From Bacteroidales bacterium (GTDB lineage Bacteria; Bacteroidota; Bacteroidia; Bacteroidales; Bacteroidaceae), in NCBI GenBank assembly GCA_004552155.1, contig SFPF01000049.1, forward strand, positions 1-47,161: a stretch of 47,161 bases of DNA. Reading direction: 5' to 3'. The translations under genes were made by a program, and so were the position numbers. The notes below the pieces were generated by a model. It did no database searches. It worked only from the letters and a program-made list of their open reading frames with translations, and had not been told where the DNA came from. Each line of letters begins with the position of its first letter. Positions within the stretch are counted from its first letter, which is position 1. Below are positions 24,277 through 30,911 of this stretch, in pieces.

Positions 24277-24927
24277 ATGGAAAAAACAATCAAAAACCCC
24301 GCCTTCACGATGCTTTACTTCCACGGTTTCGCCTCTTCCGGCGCGAGCGGCACGGTAGAGACCCTGCGCAAGATGCTGCCCTCGGCCGAAATCGTTGCGC
24401 CCGACATTCCCGTCGACCCTGTCGAGGCGTTGCCCTTTCTCAAAAGCCTCACGGAGGAAGTAAAGCCTGATGTCATCGTGGGCACCAGCATGGGCGGCAT
24501 GTATGCCCAGCAAATGCGCGGCTATCTGCGCGTCTGCGTCAATCCCGCGTTCAACATGTCGACGGCGAGCAAGCTGCTGCGCACGGGCACGTTCAAGTTT
24601 CTCAACGGGCGAAAGGACAAGGTGAAAGAATTTCGCATCACGAAAGAAACTATCCAGCACTTCAACGCCATGGAGCGCGGGCAGTGGGACGGCATCACGC
24701 CCGAAGAGCAGGATTTGTGCTACGGCCTTTTCGGTATCCACGACAAACTCGTGAATACTTACGCCCTCTTTTTGAAGCACTATACGCACGCCCGCAAATT
24801 CGACGGCGAGCATCAGCTCAACGACAGTGCCCTGCGCCACGCACTCCTACCCCTGCTCGGCGAACTGCTCGGCGAACGCCTCGAGCAAGCAAAGCAGCCC
24901 CCGCTGCCCGATTATATGCAATACTGA
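24277..24927 (+). CDS. YqiA/YcfP-type alpha/beta-fold hydrolase
   Basis: Protein of 216 residues. LYFHGFASSGASG near the N-terminus gives the oxyanion-hole HGF motif, VGTSMGGMYAQ (~residue 70) is the nucleophile elbow with Ser, and GEHQLND near residue 178 supplies the catalytic His; an Asp in the GIHDKLVNTY segment is the likely acid. This fits the YqiA/YcfP (UPF0227) esterase family, whose natural substrate is unclear. The protein is probably cytosolic, with no signal peptide. It is followed by a strong terminator and converges on ddh. Confidence 0.85.
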   Translation: MEKTIKNPAFTMLYFHGFASSGASGTVETLRKMLPSAEIVAPDIPVDPVEALPFLKSLTEEVKPDVIVGTSMGGMYAQQMRGYLRVCVNPAFNMSTASKLLRTGTFKFLNGRKDKVKEFRITKETIQHFNAMERGQWDGITPEEQDLCYGLFGIHDKLVNTYALFLKHYTHARKFDGEHQLNDSALRHALLPLLGELLGERLEQAKQPPLPDYMQY

Positions 24928-24942
24928 TTGCCGCGCACATAA

Positions 24943-24985
24943 AAAATCCGCCGCAGCGTCTCATGCAGACGTTGCGGCGGATTTT
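24943..24985. terminator. Terminator between the YqiA-like gene and ddh
   Basis: Stem of about 19 bp, AAAATCCGCCGCAGCGTCT with AGACGTTGCGGCGGATTTT (one G-T pair), loop CATGC. A- and T-rich ends suit both strands. Confidence 0.9.
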
Positions 24986-24999
24986 ATTTATATATGTAT

Positions 25000-25042
25000 C
25001 AAGTTTACTTGTTTACCGGCAAACTTGTTTACTCGTTCACTA
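25000..25042 (+). repeat. Family B repeat, half copy
   Basis: AAGTTTACTTGTTTACCGG followed by CAAACTTGTTTACTCGTTCA repeats the CTYGTYTA step. It abuts the ddh stop. TTTACCGG is also found at the end of the full copy at 25965-26077, on the other side of the same gene. Confidence 0.65.
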
Positions 25043-25045
25043 ATA

Positions 25046-25945
25046 TTATACCAAGTGGGCGATAAGTTCTTCGCGGTCGCCGGGGAGCAGGTCGATGACG
25101 GGCACCTCCACCATTGTGTAGCAGCCGGGCTGCTGGCGCATCGTGGCGCGCGCCACGCAAACGAGCACCTGACCCGTGAGCGCGGGGTTGTTGATTTTCA
25201 TGTTGAACTCGAAGAGCTGGTTCTGCGTCTTGCCGCTCACGCCCTTGCGCACAAGGTTCACGCCATGCCCCATGTCGATCACTTCGTCCACGCTGGGCAC
25301 TTCGATAACGTGGGTCTCGTCGTTGGCAAAGTAGGGGTCGGCCTTGATATCGGCGGCCACCTGCGCGTAGTCGTGACCCGGCTCGATTTCCACGTAAACC
25401 ATGCGGCGGTGAATGCCCTGACCCGTAGGAATAGTCATGGAAAGCGCGGCCTTAACGCCCTTGATGGCTTTCACGGCCACAGTGTGGCCCATTGACATAC
25501 CCGGACCGAAATTCGTGTAACTCAATCCCTTGGGCGCAATCGCCTGCAAAAGTGTGCGCACTACGGAATCGCTGCCCGGATCCCAGCCTGCGGAAATGAT
25601 GCTCACGGCACCCGCCTTGCGCGCTGCCTCGCCGAGGGAGCGGCGCAGGGAGGTGATTTGCGTGTGAATGTCGAAACTGTCCACGGTGTTGATGCCGAGG
25701 GCGAGGATGTCGAGCGCAAACTTCTCTACGCTGCGGGTCGGCGTGGCGAGAATGGCTACGTCTACGTTTTCCAACTCGCGAATGTCGCCCACCACGCGGT
25801 AGGGTTTCAACTGTGCAGGCTGTTCGTCCTGGGGATTACGGCGCACGATGCCGGCAACCTCGAAATCGGGCGCGGCTTCAAGTGCTTCAATCGTGTAGCG
25901 GCCTATGTTGCCATAGCCCACCACGGCGGCTCTTATCTTTTTCAT
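25046..25945 (-). CDS. ddh: Meso-diaminopimelate D-dehydrogenase
   Basis: Protein of 299 residues. The N-terminus KIRAAVVGYGNIGRYTIEAL is an NADP-binding Rossmann motif. AILATPTRSVEKFA, NTVDSFDIHTQI, ISAGWDPGSDSVVRTLLQA, TNFGPGMSMGHTVAVKAIKG and HRRMVYVE are characteristic of Ddh. It aminates tetrahydrodipicolinate directly to meso-diaminopimelate in one NADPH-dependent step, feeding lysine and peptidoglycan synthesis. The ATG at 25945 starts the Rossmann strand; an upstream in-frame ATG lies in repeat B. Full length. Its promoter appears to be at 26099-26106, so the family B hairpin lies inside its mRNA leader. Confidence 0.95.
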   Translation of the reverse strand: MKKIRAAVVGYGNIGRYTIEALEAAPDFEVAGIVRRNPQDEQPAQLKPYRVVGDIRELENVDVAILATPTRSVEKFALDILALGINTVDSFDIHTQITSLRRSLGEAARKAGAVSIISAGWDPGSDSVVRTLLQAIAPKGLSYTNFGPGMSMGHTVAVKAIKGVKAALSMTIPTGQGIHRRMVYVEIEPGHDYAQVAADIKADPYFANDETHVIEVPSVDEVIDMGHGVNLVRKGVSGKTQNQLFEFNMKINNPALTGQVLVCVARATMRQQPGCYTMVEVPVIDLLPGDREELIAHLV

Positions 25946-25964
25946 GTTTTGGGTGTTTGTTTTT

Positions 25965-26077
25965 AGTAAACGAGTAGACGAGTAAGCGAGTAGACGAGAC
26001 AAAGATGTCCTGCTAATAATATTTAATATCAGTAACTTGTCTTGTTTACTCGTTTACTTGTCAACTTGTTTACCGGT
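25965..26077. repeat. Family B repeat, full copy 2
   Basis: Left arm TAAACGAGTAGACGAGTAAG continuing CGAGTAGACGAGACAA, a loop with AGATGTCCTGC and AATATTTAATATC, then right arm TTGTCTTGTTTACTCGTTTA continuing CTTGTCAACTTGTTTA. The arms pair over about 38 bp. Most differences are G against T, which in RNA are wobble pairs, so the transcript could fold into a very long hairpin 20 nt before the ddh start codon. Confidence 0.85.
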
Positions 26078-26098
26078 TTCTATGTTTTTTAGTCGCTG

Positions 26099-26106
26099 CA
26101 AATTTA
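26099..26106 (-). promoter_or_regulatory. Promoter -7 box of ddh
   Basis: TAAATTTG on the minus strand fits TAnnTTTG. Transcription from about 26092 gives a leader of about 145 nt that contains the whole family B hairpin. Confidence 0.5.
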
Positions 26107-26129
26107 CGCGTTTTTCGTCATCTTTACTT

Positions 26130-26365
26130 CCTTGCGGATAATTTTTCGTTTCTCCTTTCAATTATTTCCTTCCTCCTTGATAGTATTCACTATCCTATAT
26201 GAAAGTTTTTGTTACAAAGTTTGTAATGCATATTACAAACTTTGTAATACATGTTACAAACTTTGTAACACATGTTAGAAACTTTGTAACAAACTTTTTC
26301 TGCGCAGATAGTAAAAAATATCAAGCAGAAAGGGAAAATTATCTGCCTGACAATAAAAAAAGGGT
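26130..26365 (+). repeat. Family A repeat, copy 3
   Basis: Palindrome units start at 26212, 26233, 26254 and 26275, again 21 bp apart. Units 2 and 3 are both TTACAAACTTTGTAA, unit 1 TTACAAAGTTTGTAA and unit 4 TTAGAAACTTTGTAA; spacers are TGCATA, TACATG and CACATG. The right flank AAAAAATATCAAGCAGAAAG with AAAATTATCTGCCTGA is partly complementary to the left flank (GCGGATAATTTTTC, CTCCTTGATAGTATTCACTA). Confidence 0.9.
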
Positions 26366-26447
26366 GGCACAAAATTTTGATTGTCCTGCACCAAAGTCTA
26401 TTTTCTGGCTTTACCTCCCCCCGTGTTTCTCCATTTCGTGAGCATAA

Positions 26448-26570
26448 AACAAGGCCGGGTTCAAAGATTTGGACTTCTTCAAAAAATTTTCAGTGAAATA
26501 CAATACAGTGGAATGGGAGAACGGTGCTGACTTTGCCCCTGAGTATCTCTTGGAATTGCCAGAAGCATAA
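26448..26570 (+). pseudogene. DUF2442 domain remnant
   Basis: An in-frame stretch of 40 codons ends in TAA at 26568-26570 and reads GFKDLDFFKKFSVKYNTVEW then ENGADFAPEYLLEL. The block V-x-W-x-N-G-A-D-x-x-P-E-x-L is the hallmark end of DUF2442, a small domain often paired with a DUF4160 protein in toxin-antitoxin-like gene pairs. There is a stop codon just upstream (26445) and no start codon or N-terminal half, so this is a truncated relic. It begins within about 85 bp of family A copy 3, which may have taken part in the truncation. Confidence 0.6.
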
Positions 26571-26593
26571 CACATCCCTATCTTCCGTCAAAC

Positions 26594-26632
26594 AAAAGCG
26601 TGCCACCCGACACCGGGCAGCACGCTTTTTTG
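26594..26632. terminator. Terminator after rubrerythrin
   Basis: Stem AAAAGCGTGC / GCACGCTTTT with an inner CCCG / CGGG pair; works on the minus strand for rubrerythrin and also has a T run on the plus strand. Confidence 0.85.
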
Positions 26633-26654
26633 TTGCGTTAGAACGAGAACTGAA

Positions 26655-27206
26655 TTACTTCTTGAAATAACGGTTGTAGAGACCTTCGAAGCCACGGCCG
26701 TGACGGGCTTCGTCGCGGGCCATTTCGTGAACCGTGTCGTGGATAGCGTCGAGGTTGAGTTCCTTGGCACGCTTAGCGATGCGGGTCTTGTCTTCGCAAG
26801 CACCTGCTTCAGCGTTCATGCGCTTTTCGAGGTTGGTCTTGGTGTCCCAAACGCAGTCACCGAGGAGTTCGGCAAACTTAGAAGCGTGTTCTGCCTCTTC
26901 CCAAGCGTAACGCTTGAAAGCCTCAGCCACTTCGGGATAACCCTCACGGTCTGCCTGGCGGCTCATTGCGAGATACATGCCCACTTCGGTGCATTCGCCC
27001 ATGAAGTGGTTGTTGAGGTCCTTAATCATTTGCTCGTCGCAACCTTTGGCAACGCCGATTTCGTGTTCTGCAACGAAAGAGAGCGAGCCCTCTTCGCTGA
27101 GTTCCTTAAACTTAGAAGCGGGAACGCCGCACATGGGGCATTTTTCGGGAGCTTCGGTACCTTCGTAGATGTAACCGCAAACGGTGCAGATGAATTTCTT
27201 TTTCAT
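26655..27206 (-). CDS. Rubrerythrin with N-terminal rubredoxin domain
   Basis: Protein of 183 residues. The N-terminal ~40 residues form a rubredoxin domain with CTVCGY (residues 7-10) and CPMCG (23-26), the four Cys iron ligands. The ferritin-like di-iron domain follows, with E-C-T-E-V-G-M-Y-L, EEAEHASKF and EMARDEARHGRGF. With the rubredoxin part at the front it is of the reverse-rubrerythrin type. Such proteins reduce hydrogen peroxide using NAD(P)H-derived electrons and protect anaerobes from oxygen. A promoter (27267-27274) lies within the 3' end of tilS upstream. Confidence 0.95.
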   Translation of the reverse strand: MKKKFICTVCGYIYEGTEAPEKCPMCGVPASKFKELSEEGSLSFVAEHEIGVAKGCDEQMIKDLNNHFMGECTEVGMYLAMSRQADREGYPEVAEAFKRYAWEEAEHASKFAELLGDCVWDTKTNLEKRMNAEAGACEDKTRIAKRAKELNLDAIHDTVHEMARDEARHGRGFEGLYNRYFKK

Positions 27207-27234
27207 TTTGAGTAAGTTTTTAGATTGTTTGTTT

Positions 27235-28596
27235 TTAGAGGGACGCGATGTCCGTTATTGTTGCTGCAAAATTAAATCTATAATCTTGTTTCAGCAAGGT
27301 TTCGGGCTGTTTTTTATGGCCAAGTTTCACAATGTTTTTGGTTTCGGGCTTCACCGCCGCACGGTTATCGGGACGCTCGCCGGCAAGCCACAAGATGCCC
27401 CGCTCATCGCACACGGCAAGTGCGCGGAGTTTGTCGATGCGCGAGCGGCGGCGGTTGGTGAGATAGTCACTCACGAGTTGCGTGCCGCGCATTCCGAAAG
27501 GTGAGAAACGGTCGCCCGTCCGCACACTCCTTATATATATATATGTATCCAAGGCATCGGCATCAAGGACTGCAATGTTCGGGTCACGCGGAATGTCGCC
27601 GAGTCGCTCGCGCAGCAACCTCTCAACGCGCAGCACGCGGCCATCAGGCAGAGAGAGGCAGCCCTCGAATGGCAAGGCGGTTTCGGGAACGGGCTGCGGC
27701 ATGGAAGCAACCTCCACTGCCGTGCCTGTGCGCGTGGCAAGGTGCGCGGCAGTTTGCCAGCAGCCGCCCGCACGGGCAGAAAGGATTTCGTCGACCTCCG
27801 TGCCGTTGAAGCCGTAGGGCGAAAGCAGTTCAAAGAGCAAAAGATTGGGGGCAGGAGTGCGCTGGAGCGCGGCAAGGTCGATTTTCAAAACATCTCCGCA
27901 GCGGCGCATCACCTGGTCGGCAAGCGCAGACACTGCATAGTCGAAGAGCCGCTCTGCATCGGCAAGGCGACGAACGGTGTCTGCCAGCGTGGCATCGGCC
28001 GAGGGGTTGATGGTGCGGAGTAAGGGCAAAAGTTCATGACGGATTTTGTTGCGGCGAAATAGTGTATCGGCATTTGTGCTGTCGATAACGAAAGGCTGCC
28101 CCTCGCTTTCGAGAAACTGCAAAATCTCCGCGCGCGTCGTTTTGAGCAAGGGACGCACCACGCCGCCGCGCTCGCTGCGCATACCCGTCAGACCGTGAAT
28201 GCCTGCGCCGCGCAGAAGGTTGAGCAAGAAGGTTTCGACGTTGTCGTCGCGGTGGTGCGCCACGGCAACATAGTCGAGTTTGCGCTCGCGCCTCAGCGCG
28301 TCGAACCATTCGTAGCGCAGCCGCCGCGCCGCCATTTCTATGCTTTCGTGTCGCTCGGCTGCCGCCGCCCGCGTATTGAAGCGCGCCGTGTGCAAGCGCA
28401 CGCCGCGCTGCTCGCAGAGTTCTCTCACGAAGCGCTCATCGCGCTCGCTCTCCTCGCCGCGCAACTGAAAATTACAGTGCGCCGCCTCAATCTCGTAACC
28501 CTCGCGCAGCATACAGAGCAGCAACGCAACGGAGTCAGCGCCGCCGCTCAGAGCCACAAGGTAACGGGAAGAATGTGAGAGAGAAAGAAAGTGCAT
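27235..28596 (-). CDS. tilS: tRNA(Ile)-lysidine synthase
   Basis: Protein of 453 residues. YLVALSGGADSVALL near the N-terminus is the ATP-PPase P-loop (SGGxDS). AHHRDDNVETFLLNLLRGAGIHGLTGM and RPLL are TilS-specific, and RRNKIRHELLPLL (~residue 185) follows. The C-terminal domain has RSVRTGDRFSPFGMRGTQLVSDYL and WLAGERPDNR. It converts cytidine-34 of a tRNA-Ile to lysidine, needed to read AUA. The part before the P-loop is about ten residues shorter than usual, so either the start is upstream at a non-ATG codon or bases are missing there. Confidence 0.95.
   Translation of the reverse strand: MHFLSLSHSSRYLVALSGGADSVALLLCMLREGYEIEAAHCNFQLRGEESERDERFVRELCEQRGVRLHTARFNTRAAAAERHESIEMAARRLRYEWFDALRRERKLDYVAVAHHRDDNVETFLLNLLRGAGIHGLTGMRSERGGVVRPLLKTTRAEILQFLESEGQPFVIDSTNADTLFRRNKIRHELLPLLRTINPSADATLADTVRRLADAERLFDYAVSALADQVMRRCGDVLKIDLAALQRTPAPNLLLFELLSPYGFNGTEVDEILSARAGGCWQTAAHLATRTGTAVEVASMPQPVPETALPFEGCLSLPDGRVLRVERLLRERLGDIPRDPNIAVLDADALDTYIYIRSVRTGDRFSPFGMRGTQLVSDYLTNRRRSRIDKLRALAVCDERGILWLAGERPDNRAAVKPETKNIVKLGHKKQPETLLKQDYRFNFAATITDIASL
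27267..27299 (-). promoter_or_regulatory. Promoter of rubrerythrin, inside the 3' end of tilS
   Basis: On the minus strand TTG (27297-27299) is followed after about 22 bp by the -7 box TAATTTTG (27267-27274). This gives rubrerythrin a leader of about 55 nt and its own control, although tilS lies upstream on the same strand. Confidence 0.55.
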
Positions 28597-28689
28597 TGGC
28601 AGGATTTGTTTTTAGGTGGGTTCTATTCATTCCCACCAATAAAGATATAGGGTTCAATAGAAACTTTATAAACTATATCGCCCCTACGA

Positions 28690-28839
28690 TCAATAAGACA
28701 CTGATACTTTAATGCCTTCCGCTTCGAGCAGCCGCGCAATGCGGTCGAGCTGTTCGGGCGCAGCCTTGCGCAGGCTTTGCACCGGCGTTTCGCGGGCAAT
28801 GGTATAAATCATCACCTCCGAAGGCGCGATTTGCTTCAC
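28690..28839 (-). CDS. Radical SAM protein (COG0731-like), C-terminal fragment
   Basis: Reads VKQIAPSEVMIYTIARETPV and on through QSLRKAAPEQLDRIARLLEA to the stop TGA at 28690-28692. It completes the radical SAM protein encoded just upstream but lies in a different frame, with about 20 residues missing between the two parts. Confidence 0.75.
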   Translation of the reverse strand: MKQIAPSEVMIYTIARETPVQSLRKAAPEQLDRIARLLEAEGIKVSVSY

Positions 28840-29417
28840 CGCCGCTCGGCATCTGTGCCTGCCATGAACATTGTCTGCACAATCACGTGCCCCTTGAAAG
28901 CCGCGAGCGCCTTGATGATTTCAGCCACGTCGTAGTGTCCCTGCGGACGATTGATGCGCTGAATATAGTCGGGGCAAACGGTGTCGAGTTTCTGAATATT
29001 GTTGTCCACGGTCATCAATGCTCGGTGCACCTCCTCGTTCGGCGTGCGCGTGGCATTGCTCAGCACGCTCACCTTGGCGTTGGGGAAGAAGCGGTTGCGC
29101 AGCGCGAGCGTGTCGGCAATGATTTCGGGAAACTGCGGGTGTGCTGTCGGCTCGCCGTTACCGGCAAAGGTGATAACATCGGGTGCAGTGCCGGCCGCCT
29201 GCATTTCTTCCAGTTTGTGCTGCAAGGCGGTGCGCACCTCCTCGCGCGTGGGACGCGGCAGGCGGACAGGACGCTCGGCGTTTAAGCCGCACTCGCAGTA
29301 GATGCAGTCGAACGTGCAAATCTTGCCATCGGCCGGCATGAGGTTCACACCGAGCGACACACCGAGCCGCCGGCTATGCACGGGGCCGAAGATGGGCGAA
29401 GGATAAATTACGGTCAT
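28836..29417 (-). CDS. Radical SAM protein (COG0731-like), main fragment
   Basis: Protein fragment of 193 residues. CTFDCIYCECG is the CxxxCxxC cluster motif of radical SAM enzymes, and ITFAGNGEPTAHPQF is the GNGEPT motif of the COG0731 Fe-S oxidoreductase group. VSVLSNATRTPNEEVHRALM, LDTVCPDYIQRINRPQGHYD and VIVQTMFMAGT continue the barrel. Members relate to the wybutosine-type radical SAM proteins, but the bacterial function is unknown. The frame breaks after FMAGT at about 28850. Confidence 0.85.
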   Translation of the reverse strand: MTVIYPSPIFGPVHSRRLGVSLGVNLMPADGKICTFDCIYCECGLNAERPVRLPRPTREEVRTALQHKLEEMQAAGTAPDVITFAGNGEPTAHPQFPEIIADTLALRNRFFPNAKVSVLSNATRTPNEEVHRALMTVDNNIQKLDTVCPDYIQRINRPQGHYDVAEIIKALAAFKGHVIVQTMFMAGTDAERR

Positions 29418-29432
29418 CGTATTTCTTTTTTA

Positions 29433-29478
29433 GGAAAAACAAAACGGAGGCACTTCCCGAGTGGGAAAGACCTCCGCG
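29433..29478 (-). terminator. Terminator after rplS
   Basis: On the minus strand CGGAGG...TCCC...GGGA...CCTCCG forms a two-part stem followed by TTTTGTTTTT. Confidence 0.8.
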
Positions 29479-29511
29479 TTTGTTCTTTGATTGGCGTTTA
29501 GCTTAGCCACA

Positions 29512-29880
29512 TTAGTCGGCTTTCTGCACGTTGACACGCTTTTCTTTGATGCGTGCTTTCTTACCTGTGAGATTGCGCAGGTAGTAGAGCTTAGCGCGGC
29601 GAACCTTACCGATCTTGTTCACTTCGATGCTGTCGATGTTCGGCGAATCGATGGGGAAGATACGTTCTACACCCACAGTGCCCGACATCTTGCGAACGGT
29701 GAAGCGCTTCTTGTCGCCGTGACCACAGATTTTGATTACAACGCCACGATACAACTGGATACGCTCCTTGTTACCCTCGATGATTTTGTAAGCTACGGTA
29801 ATCGTGTCACCGGCCTTGAAAGAGGGGAAAGACTTACCTGTGGCAAATGCTTGCTCAGCAATTTTGATTAAATCAGCCAT
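29512..29880 (-). CDS. rplS: 50S ribosomal protein L19
   Basis: Protein of 122 residues, full length. FKAGDTITVAYKIIEGNKER, IQLYRGVVIKICG, FTVRKMSGTVGVERIFPIDS and KIGKVRRAKLYYLRNLTGKKARI are the usual L19 blocks. L19 sits at the interface of the two ribosomal subunits. It is transcribed alone from a promoter at 29972-30002 with a GC-rich leader of about 85 nt that may regulate it. Confidence 0.97.
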   Translation of the reverse strand: MADLIKIAEQAFATGKSFPSFKAGDTITVAYKIIEGNKERIQLYRGVVIKICGHGDKKRFTVRKMSGTVGVERIFPIDSPNIDSIEVNKIGKVRRAKLYYLRNLTGKKARIKEKRVNVQKAD

Positions 29881-29966
29881 TTTTGAATAAAGCTTTTAGA
29901 AATTGTCTGTCGCGCCGTAGTGCGTAACGGGGAACACTCATCCCGACAGCGGCCTTACGGCAACGC
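29881..29966 (-). promoter_or_regulatory. Candidate structured leader of rplS mRNA
   Basis: Between the promoter and the start codon the minus strand reads CTGTCGGGATG...CGGCGCGACAG, so CTGTCG and CGACAG can close a stem of about 45 nt with inner GC-rich pairs. Ribosomal-protein mRNAs often have such autoregulatory leaders. I cannot assign it to a known family by eye. Confidence 0.35.
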
Positions 29967-29971
29967 GGGTG

Positions 29972-30002
29972 CAAAATTACGCATTTTCTTATAAGCAAAC
30001 AA
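29972..30002 (-). promoter_or_regulatory. Promoter of rplS
   Basis: On the minus strand a TTG (30000-30002) and the -7 box TAATTTTG (29972-29979) are 20 bp apart. CTTATAAG (29988-29995) lies between them. Confidence 0.7.
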
Positions 30003-30092
30003 GTTTTTTAGCGGCAATTCTCTTTAAGTAACCAAGAAACAATTATAAATTTGCATACGGAAAGCAGTAAATCTATCCCATACATATATAAA

Positions 30093-30860
30093 ATGACCCA
30101 TCAACGCCCTCTTTTTCTCCTTTCAAACGACGACGGCTACGAAGCCAAAGGCCTGCAATGCCTCATCGAGGCGCTCCGCCCCGTGGCAGACTTGCTCGTA
30201 ATGGCTCCCGAGGACGGACGCTCGGGCGCAGGGTGCAGCATTTCGGCTGCCACGCCGTTGCGCTACCGCATCGTGCGCCAAGAGCCTGGGCTGACGCTCT
30301 GCGCCTGCTCGGGCACGCCGGTCGACTGCGTGAAGGTGGCACTCAACGAGTTTGCCGACCGACGCCCCGACCTCGTGGTAGGCGGCATCAACCACGGCGA
30401 CAATTCTTCGGTCAACACGCACTATTCCGGCACAATGGGCGTAGTGACGGAGGGCGCGCTGCAAGGCATTCCGTCCGTGGCTTTCTCGCTCTGCGACCAC
30501 AGCGCAAACGCCGACTTCGCGCCGCTTATGCCCTACTTGGCAGACATCGCGCTGAAAACGCTCAATGCCAAACTGCCGCCCTTTACCTGTCTCAACGTCA
30601 ACTTCCCGAAAGCCGCCTCATTCAAGGGCATTCGCCTTTGCCGCATGGCACATAGCCGCTGGGAGCACGAACTGGCACGCCGCGAGCACCCTTGGGGCGG
30701 CACGTACTTTTGGCTGGTGGGCGACTGCCGCGAACTGGAACCTGAGGCCGACGACACCGACCGCTACGCCTTGGCGCACGGCTATATCGCCATCACGCCT
30801 ACGCAGCTGGACGTGACTGATTATAAGCTGAAAGAACATCTGAAATCTATCTTTCTGTAA
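30093..30860 (+). CDS. surE: 5'/3'-nucleotidase SurE
   Basis: Protein of 255 residues. LLSNDDGYEAKGL (metal-binding DD), GRSGAGCSISAATPLR, CSGTPVDCVKVAL and GGINHGDNSSVNTHYSGTMGV are all SurE signatures, including the Asn and Ser metal ligands. It is a metal-dependent survival-protein phosphatase acting on nucleoside monophosphates. The ATG at 30093 starts conserved sequence. It is followed after 51 bp by lpxB, a common pair in Bacteroidetes, and begins a plus-strand cluster running to udk. Confidence 0.95.
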   Translation: MTHQRPLFLLSNDDGYEAKGLQCLIEALRPVADLLVMAPEDGRSGAGCSISAATPLRYRIVRQEPGLTLCACSGTPVDCVKVALNEFADRRPDLVVGGINHGDNSSVNTHYSGTMGVVTEGALQGIPSVAFSLCDHSANADFAPLMPYLADIALKTLNAKLPPFTCLNVNFPKAASFKGIRLCRMAHSRWEHELARREHPWGGTYFWLVGDCRELEPEADDTDRYALAHGYIAITPTQLDVTDYKLKEHLKSIFL

Positions 30861-30911
30861 ATAAATAAGGGCGTTCCGCAACGCCACCACCCTTTTACGA
30901 CTACTGATAAA

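Noticed and set aside
27528..27552. TATATATATATATGTATCC in tilS as an inserted repeat
   Set aside because: It encodes TYIYIRS at the normal position before RTGDRFSPFGM, and the protein length is normal there, so nothing needs to have been inserted.
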